Shown one piece after another: positions 1 to 9,460 of a stretch of 64,000 nt of DNA. The notes below the pieces were generated by a model. It was not told the origin of the DNA, did no database searches, and saw only the letters and a list, made by a program, of their open reading frames with translations. Source of the DNA: Amycolatopsis vastitatis (lineage in GTDB: Bacteria > Actinomycetota > Actinomycetes > Mycobacteriales > Pseudonocardiaceae); contig NZ_NMUL01000042.1 in NCBI RefSeq assembly GCF_002234595.1, positions 1 through 64,000 of the forward strand, written 5' to 3'. The position numbers and the translations under genes are program-made. Positions within the stretch are counted from its first letter, which is position 1. Every line of letters starts with the position of its first letter.

Positions 1-126
1 ACTCAAAGCGAGTCATTCCTAGCAGTTTTTGGTGGGACACCCACTCAATCGCAATCCGCGAGAGCTTGGTTCGTGTCCCGGCGGCCACCCGGTCTCCCTG
101 GCGACTTGGAGAACTTTACACCCCCT

Positions 127-195
127 CCGAGGCCCCGAAACAGGGGGGTACCTTAACCGCATTCCCGCAGGTCAAGCCCTGTTTCGGGCCCTCGG
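127..195 (-). terminator. Long inverted repeat downstream of tyrS
   Basis: Two 19-base arms (127-145 and 177-195) are inverted copies with one mismatch, separated by 31 bases. They lie immediately beyond the tyrS stop codon on the minus strand, so they could fold into a transcription terminator or processing stem. There is no clear U-tract. The remaining bases 1-126 show no gene that I can support. Confidence 0.45.
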
Positions 196-202
196 GGGCC
201 GG

Positions 203-1477
203 TCAGCCGCCGAGCGCGACGCCGGCGACGTTCCGCTTGCCCTTGCGGACCACGAGCCACTTGCCGTGCAGGGCGTCGCCCGCCGACGGCGTCCACTCCT
301 CGTCCGCGACCTTCACGTTGTTGACGTACGCGCCGCCCTCCTTGACCGCGCGGCGTGCGGCGGCCTTGCTGTCCACCAGTCCCCCGGCGAGCAGCAGGTC
401 GACGATCGTCGGGGCGCCCGACGGGTCCACCTTGCCGTTCGGCACCTCGGCCATCGCCGCGTCGAGGGTGCGTCCGTCCAGGTCACGGAGCTCTCCGCGG
501 CCGAACAGGGCCTGGCTGGCGGCGATCACCTGCCGGGTCTGCTCCTCGCCGTGCACGAGCGTGGTGAACTCCTCCGCCAGCCGGCGCTGGGCCGCACGCA
601 GGTGGGGGCGCTGTTCGGTGTCCTCGGCGAGCGCCGCGATCTCCTCTTGGTCGAGGAACGTGAACATCCGCAGGTACCGGACCACGTCGGCGTCACCCAC
701 ATTGACGAAGTACTGGTACCAGGCGTACGGCGAGGTCATCTCCGGGTCGAGCCAGACGCTCCCGCCGCCCGTCGACTTGCCGAACTTGCGTCCCTCGGAG
801 TCGGTGACCAGTGGCGCGGTCACCGCGTGCACGCTCGCGCCTTCGGTCCGGCGGATCAGGTCCACCCCGCCGACGAGGTTGACCCACTGGTCGGATCCGC
901 CGACCTGCAGCTTGCAGCCGTACTCGCGGTACAGGTGCCGGTAGTCCTGCGACTGCAGGAGCAGGTAGCTGAACTCGGCGTAGGACATGCCGTCGCCCTC
1001 GAGCCGGCGCCTGACCGTGTCCCGGTTGAGCATGACGTTGACCGAGAAGTGCTTCCCGACGTCGCGCAGGAACTCCAGAACGTTCTGCTCGCCGGTCCAG
1101 TTGAGGTTGTTCTCGACGATCGCCCCGGTGGGCGAGTCGTCGAAGTCGACGAACTTCTCGAGCTGGCCGCGGATGCGCCCGGCCCACTCGGCGACGACGT
1201 CGGCGGTGTTCAGCGAGCGCTCACCGGTGTCGCGCGGGTCGCCGATCATCGCGGTCGCGCTGCCGGCCAGCACGATCGGCCGGTGCCCGGCGCGCTGGAA
1301 GCGCTTGAGCATGAGCAGCGGGACCAGGTTGCCGGCGTGCAGGCTGGGCGCGGTCGGGTCGAAACCGCAATAGAGCGTCACGGGGCCCTGGTCGAGCTCG
1401 CGCCGGAGGGCGTCGATGTCGGTGGACTGCGCGATCAGGCCGCGCCAGGACAGCTCGTCGAGGATGTGTTCGCTCAC
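203..1477 (-). CDS. tyrS: Tyrosyl-tRNA synthetase
   Basis: This 424-residue class I aminoacyl-tRNA synthetase charges tRNA-Tyr with tyrosine in the cytosol. The HIGH-type motif reads HAGN at residues 47-50, and the KMSKS loop appears as KFGKS at 231-235. The C-terminal ~75 residues look like the S4 RNA-binding domain. Length is normal for a bacterial TyrS. The start is GTG, preceded by a GGGAGG Shine-Dalgarno. It is the last gene of the minus-strand arg-mpg-tyrS block, the same position it has in mycobacteria. Confidence 0.97.
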   Translation of the reverse strand: MSEHILDELSWRGLIAQSTDIDALRRELDQGPVTLYCGFDPTAPSLHAGNLVPLLMLKRFQRAGHRPIVLAGSATAMIGDPRDTGERSLNTADVVAEWAGRIRGQLEKFVDFDDSPTGAIVENNLNWTGEQNVLEFLRDVGKHFSVNVMLNRDTVRRRLEGDGMSYAEFSYLLLQSQDYRHLYREYGCKLQVGGSDQWVNLVGGVDLIRRTEGASVHAVTAPLVTDSEGRKFGKSTGGGSVWLDPEMTSPYAWYQYFVNVGDADVVRYLRMFTFLDQEEIAALAEDTEQRPHLRAAQRRLAEEFTTLVHGEEQTRQVIAASQALFGRGELRDLDGRTLDAAMAEVPNGKVDPSGAPTIVDLLLAGGLVDSKAAARRAVKEGGAYVNNVKVADEEWTPSAGDALHGKWLVVRKGKRNVAGVALGG

Positions 1478-1509
1478 GCCTGTAGATCCTCCCGCACCAG
1501 GTCAACCGA

Positions 1510-2148
1510 CTAACTGGCGGGTCGGACCCGGCGCTTACCGCCGCGGCGGTAGGTGGACACGGCAGGGGAGCCTTCGACCCAGAACCGCCAAGGCGTGTCC
1601 ATCGCCATCGCGACGCCGACGCGGGGGCCCGTCCGGATGTGCTCCGCCGGCACGCGCTCGCCCACGTGCAAGCGGACCGGGGATGCCGGGTCGGTCAGGT
1701 CGGCGCCGTTCTGCTCGCGGTCGATGCGGAGCACCGAGGTCAGGATGGCCGGGCCCTTGGCCAGCTCGCCGGTTCCTCGCGCGGCCGGACGACGGCGACG
1801 GACGACGTCGAGGCCCGAGACGACCTCGCCGGCCCGCAGCAGCACCGCGCCGGCCACGCCGTCATGGGAGCCGACGATGTTCGCGCAGAAGTGCATCCCG
1901 TAGACGAAGTACACGTACAGGTGCCCCGCCGGGCCCCACATGACGGCGTTGCGCGGGGTCCGGCCGCGGTAGCAGTGCGACGCCGGATCGTCTTCGCCGC
2001 GGTAGGCCTCGACTTCGACCAAGCGGACGCCGACCGTGCCGTCGGGACCGTCGGCCTCGAGAACCGAGCCGAGCAGGAGGTGAGCCAGGTCAACCGGGTC
2101 GAGCGCCAGTTCCTCGCGGGTGAACAACCGGCCTGCGTCGCCGCTCAA
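1510..2148 (-). CDS. mpg: DNA-3-methyladenine glycosylase (AAG/Mpg family)
   Basis: A 212-residue base-excision repair glycosylase of the mammalian-type AAG fold, which removes alkylated purines from DNA. Family features are visible: the LVEVEAYRG segment with the catalytic Glu near residue 47, DPASHCYRGRTPRN, and the YVYFVYGMHFCANIV strand. A TTG start at 2148 is preceded by GGAGGAG about 5 bases upstream, a convincing ribosome binding site. It sits between argH and tyrS; the adjacency to tyrS is conserved in actinobacteria and probably reflects cotranscription. Confidence 0.93.
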   Translation of the reverse strand: MSGDAGRLFTREELALDPVDLAHLLLGSVLEADGPDGTVGVRLVEVEAYRGEDDPASHCYRGRTPRNAVMWGPAGHLYVYFVYGMHFCANIVGSHDGVAGAVLLRAGEVVSGLDVVRRRRPAARGTGELAKGPAILTSVLRIDREQNGADLTDPASPVRLHVGERVPAEHIRTGPRVGVAMAMDTPWRFWVEGSPAVSTYRRGGKRRVRPAS

Positions 2149-2223
2149 GCGGGCTCCTCCCTCGGACGTCCTGGCGCGAGCAGCCTAACGACCGCTGCCC
2201 GCGCCAAGCCGTCCGGTGTCAGG

Positions 2224-3639
2224 TCAGTTCAGCCACTGGCGGGCCGCGGTGACGCGCTCTTCGAGGCGGGCCCGCTGCTCGGCCACGCGTTCCGGGGCCG
2301 TGCCGCCCCGGGCGTTGCGGGACTTCACCGACCCTTCCACGGTGAGCACACCGCGGACAGCCGGGGTGAGCGCCGGGTTGATCTTCTCGAACTCCTCGTC
2401 GGTCAGCTGGTCCAGGCCGACCCCGCGGGCTTCGGCGACGCGGACGCTTTCGCCCGCGGCCTCGTGCGCGACGCGGAACGGGACGCCCTGACGCACCAGC
2501 CACTCGGCGATGTCCGTGGCGAGCGTGAAGCCCGCCGGGGCCAGGTCGGCGAGCCGGTCGGTGTGGAAGGTGAGCGTGGCGAGCATCCCCGCGATCGCCG
2601 GGAACAGGAGCTCGAGCTGCTCGACCGAGTCGAACACCGGCTCCTTGTCCTCCTGCAGGTCGCGGTTGTAGGCCAGCGGCTGCGCCTTGAGGGTGGCCAG
2701 CAGGCCGGTGAGGTTGCCGATCAGCCGGCCCGCCTTGCCGCGGGTCAGCTCCGCGACGTCCGGGTTCTTCTTCTGCGGCATGATCGAGCTGCCGGTGGCC
2801 CACGCGTCGTCCAGCGTCACGTAGCCGAACTCCGCGGTGTTCCAGATGATCACCTCTTCGGCGATCCGGGACAGGTTCACCGCGAGCATCGCGACGGCGA
2901 ACGCGAACTCGGCGACGAAGTCCCGCGAAGCGGTCCCGTCGATCGAGTTCTCGACGCTCGACGCGAAGCCCAGCTCTTCCGCGACGGCCTCGGGGTCGAG
3001 CCCCAGGGACGAGCCGGCGAGGGCGCCGGAGCCGTACGGCGACTCCGCCGTACGGGCGTCCCAGTCCTGCAGCCGCGAGACGTCGCGCAGCAGGGCCTGG
3101 CCGTGGGCCATCAGGTGGTGCGCCAGCAGCACCGGCTGGGCGTGCTGCAGGTGCGTGCGGCCGGGCAGGATCGCGTCCGGGTGCCGTTTCGCCTGCGACA
3201 CCAGCGCGTCGACGACTTCCAGGGTGCCCGCGACGACGCGGCGGGCCGCGTCCCGCAGCCACATCCGGAACAGCGTGGCGACCTGGTCGTTGCGGGACCG
3301 GCCGGCCCGCAGCTTGCCGCCGAGCTCGGTGCCCGCCCGTTCGAGCAGGCCGCGTTCGAGGGCCGTGTGCACGTCCTCGTCGGCGATCGTGGGGGTGAAC
3401 TGCCCCGAAGCGACGTCCTGGGCGAGCGTGTCCAGCGCGGCCAGCATGCCGGTCAGCTCGTCTTCGGTGAGCAGGCCCGCCTTGTGCAGCACGCGCGCGT
3501 GCGCGCGGGACCCGGCGATGTCGTAGGGCGCCAAGCGCCAGTCGAAGTGCGTCGACGCGCTCAACGCGGCCATGGCCTCCGCCGGACCGCTGGCGAACCG
3601 GCCGCCCCACAGCTGCACCGGCTGCTCGTTCCCGCTCAC
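2224..3639 (-). CDS. argH: Argininosuccinate lyase
   Basis: A 471-residue fumarase/aspartase superfamily enzyme that splits argininosuccinate into arginine and fumarate, the last step of arginine synthesis. The superfamily signature GSSIMPQKKNPD is present, as is the N-terminal LWGGRFASGP typical of ArgH. The start is GTG with GAGGAG about 11 bases upstream. In many relatives argG lies between argR and argH; here only about 80 bases separate argR from argH and argG is absent, so argininosuccinate synthase must be encoded elsewhere. Confidence 0.97.
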   Translation of the reverse strand: MSGNEQPVQLWGGRFASGPAEAMAALSASTHFDWRLAPYDIAGSRAHARVLHKAGLLTEDELTGMLAALDTLAQDVASGQFTPTIADEDVHTALERGLLERAGTELGGKLRAGRSRNDQVATLFRMWLRDAARRVVAGTLEVVDALVSQAKRHPDAILPGRTHLQHAQPVLLAHHLMAHGQALLRDVSRLQDWDARTAESPYGSGALAGSSLGLDPEAVAEELGFASSVENSIDGTASRDFVAEFAFAVAMLAVNLSRIAEEVIIWNTAEFGYVTLDDAWATGSSIMPQKKNPDVAELTRGKAGRLIGNLTGLLATLKAQPLAYNRDLQEDKEPVFDSVEQLELLFPAIAGMLATLTFHTDRLADLAPAGFTLATDIAEWLVRQGVPFRVAHEAAGESVRVAEARGVGLDQLTDEEFEKINPALTPAVRGVLTVEGSVKSRNARGGTAPERVAEQRARLEERVTAARQWLN

Positions 3640-3720
3640 TGTTCTCGCTTCTCCTCGATGTGTTCGTTGGGTCTGTGCCCGGTCATGATCCTCCCGGGTA
3701 TCGCGCGGGCTCGCGCGCGG

Positions 3721-4233
3721 TCATGCTGGTCCTTCGTCTCCGGCTTCGTGCGCGGAGCGCTGCGCGAGGGCCGCGAAGCGCTCCGCCAGCTCCTTGCCCG
3801 TCAGGGGTTCCCGCGCGATCACGGCGACGGTGTCGTCGCCCGCGATCGAGCCGACGACCTCTTCGAGGGCGGCCCGGTCGATCGCGCTGGCCAGGAACTG
3901 CGCCGCGCCGGGCGGCGTCCGCAGCACCATCAAGTTGCCCGACGAGTCCGCCGAGACCATCAGCTCCGCCAGCAGCCGCGAGAGCCGTGACGTGCCGCCC
4001 TGCACCCCGCGGACCGGGCTGCCGTCCTCCGGGATGACGTAGACCGGCGCCCCCGAGTCCGGCCCCCGCAGCTTGACCGCGCCCAGCTCGTCGAGGTCAC
4101 GCGACAACGTCGCCTGCGTGACCTCGATGCCTTCGGCGGCCAGCAGCTTGGCCAGCTCGGTCTGGCTGCGGATGGTCATGGTGGACACCAGCTCGGTGAT
4201 CCGCGCCTGCCGCCCCACCCGGCTGCTGGTCAT
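3721..4233 (-). CDS. argR: Arginine repressor
   Basis: A 170-residue ArgR. The N-terminal winged-helix DNA-binding part (about residues 1-75) contains SQTELAKLLAAEGIEVTQATLSRDLDELGAVK. The C-terminal oligomerisation/arginine-binding part contains the conserved AIAGDD-like stretch (GSIAGDDTVAVI). The open frame extends further upstream, but ATG at 4233 matches the family N-terminus and overlaps the argF stop as ATGA, so I chose it. It would be co-expressed with, and repress, the operon in which it lies, with arginine as corepressor. Confidence 0.95.
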   Translation of the reverse strand: MTSSRVGRQARITELVSTMTIRSQTELAKLLAAEGIEVTQATLSRDLDELGAVKLRGPDSGAPVYVIPEDGSPVRGVQGGTSRLSRLLAELMVSADSSGNLMVLRTPPGAAQFLASAIDRAALEEVVGSIAGDDTVAVIAREPLTGKELAERFAALAQRSAHEAGDEGPA

Positions 4234-5156
4234 CGCCGGCTCTCTTCGAAGAGCCAGACCAGCAAGGCCTTCTGGGCGTGCAGCCGGTTCTCGGCCTCGT
4301 CCCACACCGCGCTGGCCGGCCCGTCGATGACCTCGTCGGTGATCTCCCAGCCGCGGTGCGCCGGCAGGCAGTGCAGCACGATCGCCTCGTCCGCCGCCTT
4401 CTTCAGCAGCTCGGTGTTGACCTGCAGGGCGCGGAACGGGCCCACCCGGTCGAGCCCGTCGTTCTCCTGCCCCATCGACGTCCACGTGTCGGTGACGAGC
4501 ACGTCCGCGCCGGCGACGGCGGCGTACGGGTCGGTGAACACGGTGGCGGTGCCGCCGGTCTCGTTCGCGCGTTTCTTCGCGTCGAGCATCACGCCCTGGT
4601 CGGGCTGGAAGCCGACCGGCGAGACGACCCGGATGTGCATGCCGGCGGTGACCCCGCCGAGCAGCAGCGAGTGCGCCATGTTGTTGGCGCCGTCACCGAG
4701 GTAGACGAGGGTGAGACCCTCGAGCTTCCCCTTGCGCTCCCGGATCGTCATCAGGTCGGTGAGCACCTGGCACGGGTGGAACTCGTCGGTGAGCGCGTTG
4801 ACCACCGGGATCGACGCGGCCGAGGCCATCGCTTCGATGCGCTTCTGCGCGAAGGTGCGCCACACGATCCCGTCGACGTAGCGCGACAACACCCGCGAAG
4901 TGTCTTCGATGGTCTCTTCGCGGCCGAGCTGCATGGACCGGCCGTCGACGATCACCGGGTGCCCGCCGAGCTGGCTGATGCCGACCTCGAACGAGAACCG
5001 GGTGCGGGTCGAGTTCTTCTCGAAGATCGCCGTGATCGACTTGCCGGCCAGGGTCCTGGTGCCCAGCGGGTCGGCCTTGAGCGCGTCGGCGATGTCGAGG
5101 ATGGCCTTCTGTTCGGCGGGACTGACGTCGTCGTCGCGGAGGAAGTGGCGGAGCAT
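4230..5156 (-). CDS. argF: Ornithine carbamoyltransferase
   Basis: A 308-residue enzyme that makes citrulline from ornithine and carbamoyl phosphate. The carbamoyl-phosphate loop STRTRFSF is at residues 49-56. FHPCQVLTDL and HCLPAHRG, the OTC-specific ornithine-side motif with the reactive Cys, are also present. Its ATG overlaps the argD stop by one base (TGATG) and its stop overlaps the argR start (ATGA), so translation of the three genes is coupled. Confidence 0.97.
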   Translation of the reverse strand: MLRHFLRDDDVSPAEQKAILDIADALKADPLGTRTLAGKSITAIFEKNSTRTRFSFEVGISQLGGHPVIVDGRSMQLGREETIEDTSRVLSRYVDGIVWRTFAQKRIEAMASAASIPVVNALTDEFHPCQVLTDLMTIRERKGKLEGLTLVYLGDGANNMAHSLLLGGVTAGMHIRVVSPVGFQPDQGVMLDAKKRANETGGTATVFTDPYAAVAGADVLVTDTWTSMGQENDGLDRVGPFRALQVNTELLKKAADEAIVLHCLPAHRGWEITDEVIDGPASAVWDEAENRLHAQKALLVWLFEESRR

Positions 5157-6358
5157 CAGTCAGAGTCCTTCGTGGTGGAGTCGAGCGCGTTCGGGAGTGC
5201 GGCGAGGAACCCTTCGGCCTGCCCGCCGTCGAGCACGAGCGGCGGCGCGAGCCGGATGGCGTCCGGGGCGACCGGGTTGACGAGGTAGCCGGCGTCCTGG
5301 GCGGCCTTGGCGACCGCGGCCGAGACGGGCCGCTTGAGAGCGATGCCGAGCAGCAGCCCGGCGCCGCGCACCCCGGCGACGAGCGGGTGCCCCAGCGACT
5401 CGACCCCCGCCGCGATGTCCTTGCCCAGCGCGGAGACGTGGTCCAGGAGGTTGTCCGCGGCGATGGTCTTCAGCACGGCCAGCCCGGCCGCGCAGCACAC
5501 CGGGTTGCCGCCGAAGGTGGTGCCGTGGTGGCCGGGCTTGAGCAGGTCGCCCGCCGCGCCGACGCCGATCACCGCGCCCAGCGGCAGCCCGCCGCCGAGG
5601 CCCTTCGCCAGGGTGATCACGTCCGGCACGATGCCGGCCTGCTGGTAGCCGAACCAGGTGCCGAGCCTGCCGAGGCCGGTCTGCACCTCGTCGAGCACCA
5701 GCAGCGTGCCGGTGGCCTTGGTGATCTCGCGGGCGGCCTGGAGGTAGCCGTCCGGCGCCGGGATCACACCGGCCTCGCCGAGCACCGGCTCGAGGAAGAC
5801 GGCCGCGGTTTCGGTGTCGACGGCCGCTTTGAGCGCTCCGACGTCCCCGAACGGCACGTGCTCCACCCCGGGCACCAGCGGTTTGAAGGGGTCGCGCTTG
5901 CCAGGCTGGCCGGTGAGCGTCAGCGCGCCCATGGTCCGGCCGTGGAACGCCCCTTCGGCGGCGACCACCTTGGTGCGCCCGGTCAGCCGGCTGATCTTCA
6001 GCGCGGCTTCGTTGGCCTCGGCGCCGGAGTTGACGAACAGCACCTTGCCGTGGCCGGTGAGGCCGGCGACGTCGAGCAGTGCTTCGGCGAGCTCGACGGC
6101 CACCGGGTTGATGTACAGGTTCGAGGTGTGGCCGAGCTGCTTGATCTGCGCGGTGACGGCTTCGACGACCGCCGGGTGGGCGTGGCCGAGCGCGTTGACG
6201 GCAATGCCGCCGACCAGGTCGACGTACTCCCGGCCGTCGGCGTCCCACACCTTCGCGCCCTCGCCGCGCACCAGCGTCAGCTTGGGCGTGCCGTAGTTGT
6301 CCATCAGGGCGGACTGCCAGTGCGACTGGCCGTCCACATTGGACTTGAGGTCGGTCAC
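5156..6358 (-). CDS. argD: Acetylornithine aminotransferase
   Basis: A 400-residue class III PLP aminotransferase that converts N-acetylglutamate semialdehyde to N-acetylornithine. Visible motifs are NSGAEANEAALK, the FHGRTMGALTLTGQ loop, LVLDEVQTGLGRLG, and ITLAKGLGGGLPLGA with the PLP lysine. The frame is open much further upstream inside argB, but the GTG at 6358 overlaps the argB stop (GTGA) and gives the normal family N-terminus, so it is taken as the start. Confidence 0.96.
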   Translation of the reverse strand: MTDLKSNVDGQSHWQSALMDNYGTPKLTLVRGEGAKVWDADGREYVDLVGGIAVNALGHAHPAVVEAVTAQIKQLGHTSNLYINPVAVELAEALLDVAGLTGHGKVLFVNSGAEANEAALKISRLTGRTKVVAAEGAFHGRTMGALTLTGQPGKRDPFKPLVPGVEHVPFGDVGALKAAVDTETAAVFLEPVLGEAGVIPAPDGYLQAAREITKATGTLLVLDEVQTGLGRLGTWFGYQQAGIVPDVITLAKGLGGGLPLGAVIGVGAAGDLLKPGHHGTTFGGNPVCCAAGLAVLKTIAADNLLDHVSALGKDIAAGVESLGHPLVAGVRGAGLLLGIALKRPVSAAVAKAAQDAGYLVNPVAPDAIRLAPPLVLDGGQAEGFLAALPNALDSTTKDSD

Positions 6359-7272
6359 GGGAGCTCCGTTTCGGGGAAGACCATGGTGCCGATGCCACGG
6401 GAGGTGAAGACCTCCAGCAGCACCGAATGGGCGAGGCGGCCGTCGATCACGTGCGCCCGGCGCACGCCGCCGCGGATGGCGCGCACGCACGCCTCCATCT
6501 TCGGGATCATGCCGCTGGCCAGCGTGGGCAGCATGGTCTCGAGCCGGTCGACGCGGACGCGGTCGATCAGCGACGACCGGTCGGGCCAGTTCGCGTACAG
6601 GCCCTCGACATCGGTCAGCACGACGAGCTTCTCGGCGCCCAGCGCGGCCGCCAGCGCACCCGCGGCCGTGTCGGCGTTGACGTTGTGCACGACACCGTCG
6701 ACGTCCGGGGCGACCGTGGAGACCACCGGGATGCGCCCGGCGTTGACGATGTCGAGCACCGCGTCCGGGTTGACCTCGGCGACCTCGCCGACGAGCCCGA
6801 TGTCGACCTGCTCACCGTCCACAGTGGCCTGTTTGCGCTCGGCGGTGAACAGCCGGGCGTCCTCGCCGGAGATGCCGACCGCGTACGGCCCGTGGGCGTT
6901 GATCAGCCCCACCAGCTCGCGGCTGACCTGGCCGGTGAGCACCATCCGGACGATGTCCATCGTCTCCGGGGTGGTGACCCGCAGCCCGCCCTTGAACTCG
7001 CCCTCGACGCCGAGGCGCTTGAGCATCGCGGTGATCTGCGGACCGCCGCCGTGCACGACCACCGGCCGCAGGCCGGCCAGCCGCAGGAACACCATGTCCT
7101 CGGCGAAGGCCGCCTTCAGCTGGTCGTCGATCATGGCGTTGCCGCCGTACTTCACCACCACGGTGGCGCCGTGGAACCGCTGCAGCCACGGCAGCGCCTC
7201 GATGAGCACCCCGGCCTTCTCGGCCGCCGTCGCGAGTCTCTCGTCCGCGGAAATCAGAGCCTCCTGGTTCAT
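6355..7272 (-). CDS. argB: Acetylglutamate kinase
   Basis: A 305-residue amino-acid kinase fold enzyme that phosphorylates N-acetylglutamate. Typical segments are VVKYGGNAM near residue 40, VVVHGGGPQI, the NVNADTAAGALAAALGA substrate/nucleotide region and the C-terminal HVIDGR. ATG at 7272 overlaps the argJ stop (ATGA) and its own stop overlaps argD. In the linear pathway this enzyme is usually the arginine feedback target, but because argJ is present the pathway is cyclic. Confidence 0.97.
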   Translation of the reverse strand: MNQEALISADERLATAAEKAGVLIEALPWLQRFHGATVVVKYGGNAMIDDQLKAAFAEDMVFLRLAGLRPVVVHGGGPQITAMLKRLGVEGEFKGGLRVTTPETMDIVRMVLTGQVSRELVGLINAHGPYAVGISGEDARLFTAERKQATVDGEQVDIGLVGEVAEVNPDAVLDIVNAGRIPVVSTVAPDVDGVVHNVNADTAAGALAAALGAEKLVVLTDVEGLYANWPDRSSLIDRVRVDRLETMLPTLASGMIPKMEACVRAIRGGVRRAHVIDGRLAHSVLLEVFTSRGIGTMVFPETELP

Positions 7273-8429
7273 GAGGAGTACGCGCTGTTCTCTTCGACGT
7301 AACCGTGCGAAAGGTCGGTGGTGTAGATGGTCGCCGTGCCCGCGCCGACGCCGAGGTCGACGACGATCTCGACGGCCCGGCCGGTGAGGTCCGCCTCGGA
7401 CCGGTCGGCGGCCGGCACGCCCTGCGCGAACAAGGTGACGCCGTTGATCGCGATCGACACGGTGTCCGGGTCGATGCGGGCCGGCACCCGGCCGAGCGCC
7501 ATGGCGATCCGGCCCCAGTTCGGGTCCGAGCCGAACAGCGCCGTCTTGACCAGGTTGTCTTCGGCGATCGTGCGGGCCACGGCGATCGCGTCGGCCTCGG
7601 AGTCCGCTCCTTGCACCGTGATGTCGACGTCCTTGGTGGCGCCCTCGGAGTCCGCGCGCAGCTGGAGCACCAGGTCGTGGCTCACCGCGGTGAGCAGCTC
7701 GGTGAGCTCCGCCTCGGTGGGCTCGACGCCGCTCGCGCCGGACGCCAGGACCAGGACGGTGTCGTTGGTGGACGTGCCGCCGTCGACGTCGAGCCGGTCG
7801 AAGGTGACGTGGGTCGCCGCGCGCAGGGCGCGGTCGAGGGTGGCCTTGTCCACCACGGCGTCGGTGGTCAGCACCGACAGCATGGTGGCGAGGTTCGGCG
7901 CGAGCATGCCCGCGCCCTTGGCGAAACCGCCGACGCTCCAGCCGCTGTCGTGCTTCGCGAACGCCTGCTTCGGCTTGGAGTCGGTGGTCATCACGCCCTT
8001 GGCGGCGTTCAAGCTCGCCTCGGCACTCGCGTCGAGAGCCTTGAACGCGGTGTCCACGCCCGCCAGCACGGCTTCCATCGGCAGCCGCTCGCCGATGAGA
8101 CCGGTGGAGCAGACGGCGACCTCGATCGCCCCCGTTTCCAGGACTTCGGCGACTTTCTCGGCCGTGGCGTGGGTGTCCTGGAAACCGCCGGGACCGGTGG
8201 CCGCGTTGGCGCCGCCCGAGTTGAGGACGACGGCCTTCAGCCGCTGTTGCTTGAGCACCTCCTGCGACCACAGCACCGGCGCGGCCTTGATCACGTTGCG
8301 GGTGAAGACACCCGCCGCCACGTCGAGCGGGCCGTCGTTGACGACCAGGGTGAGGTCGAGCGCGCCGGAGGCCTTGATCCCGGCGGCGACGCCGGCGGCG
8401 CGGAAGCCCTGGGGGCCGGTGACGGTCAC
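7269..8429 (-). CDS. argJ: Bifunctional ornithine acetyltransferase / N-acetylglutamate synthase
   Basis: A 386-residue ArgJ that transfers acetyl from N-acetylornithine to glutamate and so recycles the acetyl group. The self-cleavage site is visible as KGAGMLAPNLATML; Thr182 is the expected N-terminal nucleophile of the beta chain after autoproteolysis. The Asp-Gly-Gly-Thr-Ser-Thr-Asn-Asp segment typical of ArgJ follows later. GTG at 8429 overlaps the argC stop (GTGA). The longer upstream frame is a shadow of argC. Confidence 0.96.
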   Translation of the reverse strand: MTVTGPQGFRAAGVAAGIKASGALDLTLVVNDGPLDVAAGVFTRNVIKAAPVLWSQEVLKQQRLKAVVLNSGGANAATGPGGFQDTHATAEKVAEVLETGAIEVAVCSTGLIGERLPMEAVLAGVDTAFKALDASAEASLNAAKGVMTTDSKPKQAFAKHDSGWSVGGFAKGAGMLAPNLATMLSVLTTDAVVDKATLDRALRAATHVTFDRLDVDGGTSTNDTVLVLASGASGVEPTEAELTELLTAVSHDLVLQLRADSEGATKDVDITVQGADSEADAIAVARTIAEDNLVKTALFGSDPNWGRIAMALGRVPARIDPDTVSIAINGVTLFAQGVPAADRSEADLTGRAVEIVVDLGVGAGTATIYTTDLSHGYVEENSAYSS

Positions 8430-9460
8430 GGTGCGACTCCTACGGTGGAAAGGCCGGTCGTCTCGGGGAAGCCGAGGGCCAGGTTCATCGACTGGACGGC
8501 ACCGCCGGCGGTGCCCTTGGTGAGGTTGTCGATCGCGGCGACCACGACCAGGCGTCGCGCGTCGGTGTCGACCGCGACCTGCAGCTGGACGTTGTTCGAC
8601 CCGAGCGTCGACGCGGTGGCCGGCCAGGCGCCGGCGGGCTGCAGCTGGACGAACGGTTCGGCGTCGTAGGCCTTTTCGTAGGCCGCGCGGGCGGAAGCCT
8701 CGTCGACCCCGGGCTTGAGGGGGGCGCTCGCCGTGGTGAGGATGCCACGGGGCATCGGCGCGAGCACCGGGGTGAAGGACACGGTGACCTGCTCCCCCGC
8801 GACGGCCGAGAGGTTCTGGGCGAACTCCGGGGTGTGGCGGTGCGCGCCGCCGACGCCGTACGCGCTGGCCGAGCCCATCACCTCGGAGCCGAGCAGGTTC
8901 GGTTTGAGGCTCTTGCCGGCGCCCGAGGTGCCGGTGACCGCGACCACCGTCACGTCGGGCTCGACCAGCCCGGCGGCCAGCGCGGGAGCCAACGCCAGCG
9001 ACCCGCCGGTCGGGAAGCAGCCGGGCACGGCGACGCGCTTGGTGCCGGCGAGTTTCTCGCGGGCACCGGGCAGTTCCGGCAGGCCGTACGGCCACTGGCC
9101 GGCGTGGTCACCGCCGTACCAGCGCTGCCAGTCGGCCGCGTCGGCCAGGCGGTGGTCGGCGCCGAGGTCGACGACCAGGACGTCCGGGCCGAGCTGGGCC
9201 GCGATCCCGGCGGAGTGCCCGTGGGGCAGCGCCAGGAACACGACGTCGTGGCCGGCCAGGGTCTCCGGGGTCGTCTCGGCGAGGACGCGGTCGGCGAGGG
9301 GAACCAGGTGGGGCTGGTGGACGCCCAGTTTCGTGCCCGCGCTGCTGGCGGCCGTCAGCGCACCGATCTCGACCTCGGGATGGGTCAGGAGCAGGCGCAG
9401 CAGCTCACCGCCCGCGTACCCGCTGGCTCCGGCCACTGCGATGTTCACCGTCATACGCAT
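8426..9460 (-). CDS. argC: N-acetyl-gamma-glutamyl-phosphate reductase
   Basis: First gene of the arginine operon, about 344 residues, reducing N-acetylglutamyl phosphate to the semialdehyde with NADPH. The N-terminal Rossmann motif GASGYAGGELLRLL and the active-site Cys in AVPGCFPTGG are visible. Two in-frame ATGs, at 9460 and 9454, both give a normal N-terminus. I chose 9460 because AAGGG lies 11 bases upstream of it; the second ATG is equally plausible biologically. A candidate ARG box overlaps the start. Confidence 0.95.
   Translation of the reverse strand: MRMTVNIAVAGASGYAGGELLRLLLTHPEVEIGALTAASSAGTKLGVHQPHLVPLADRVLAETTPETLAGHDVVFLALPHGHSAGIAAQLGPDVLVVDLGADHRLADAADWQRWYGGDHAGQWPYGLPELPGAREKLAGTKRVAVPGCFPTGGSLALAPALAAGLVEPDVTVVAVTGTSGAGKSLKPNLLGSEVMGSASAYGVGGAHRHTPEFAQNLSAVAGEQVTVSFTPVLAPMPRGILTTASAPLKPGVDEASARAAYEKAYDAEPFVQLQPAGAWPATASTLGSNNVQLQVAVDTDARRLVVVAAIDNLTKGTAGGAVQSMNLALGFPETTGLSTVGVAP

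Noticed and set aside
1..126. Possible ribosomal RNA leader or antitermination boxes at the left end
   Set aside because: A GAGAAC-like segment is present but no rRNA sequence or clear boxA context can be shown inside the window.
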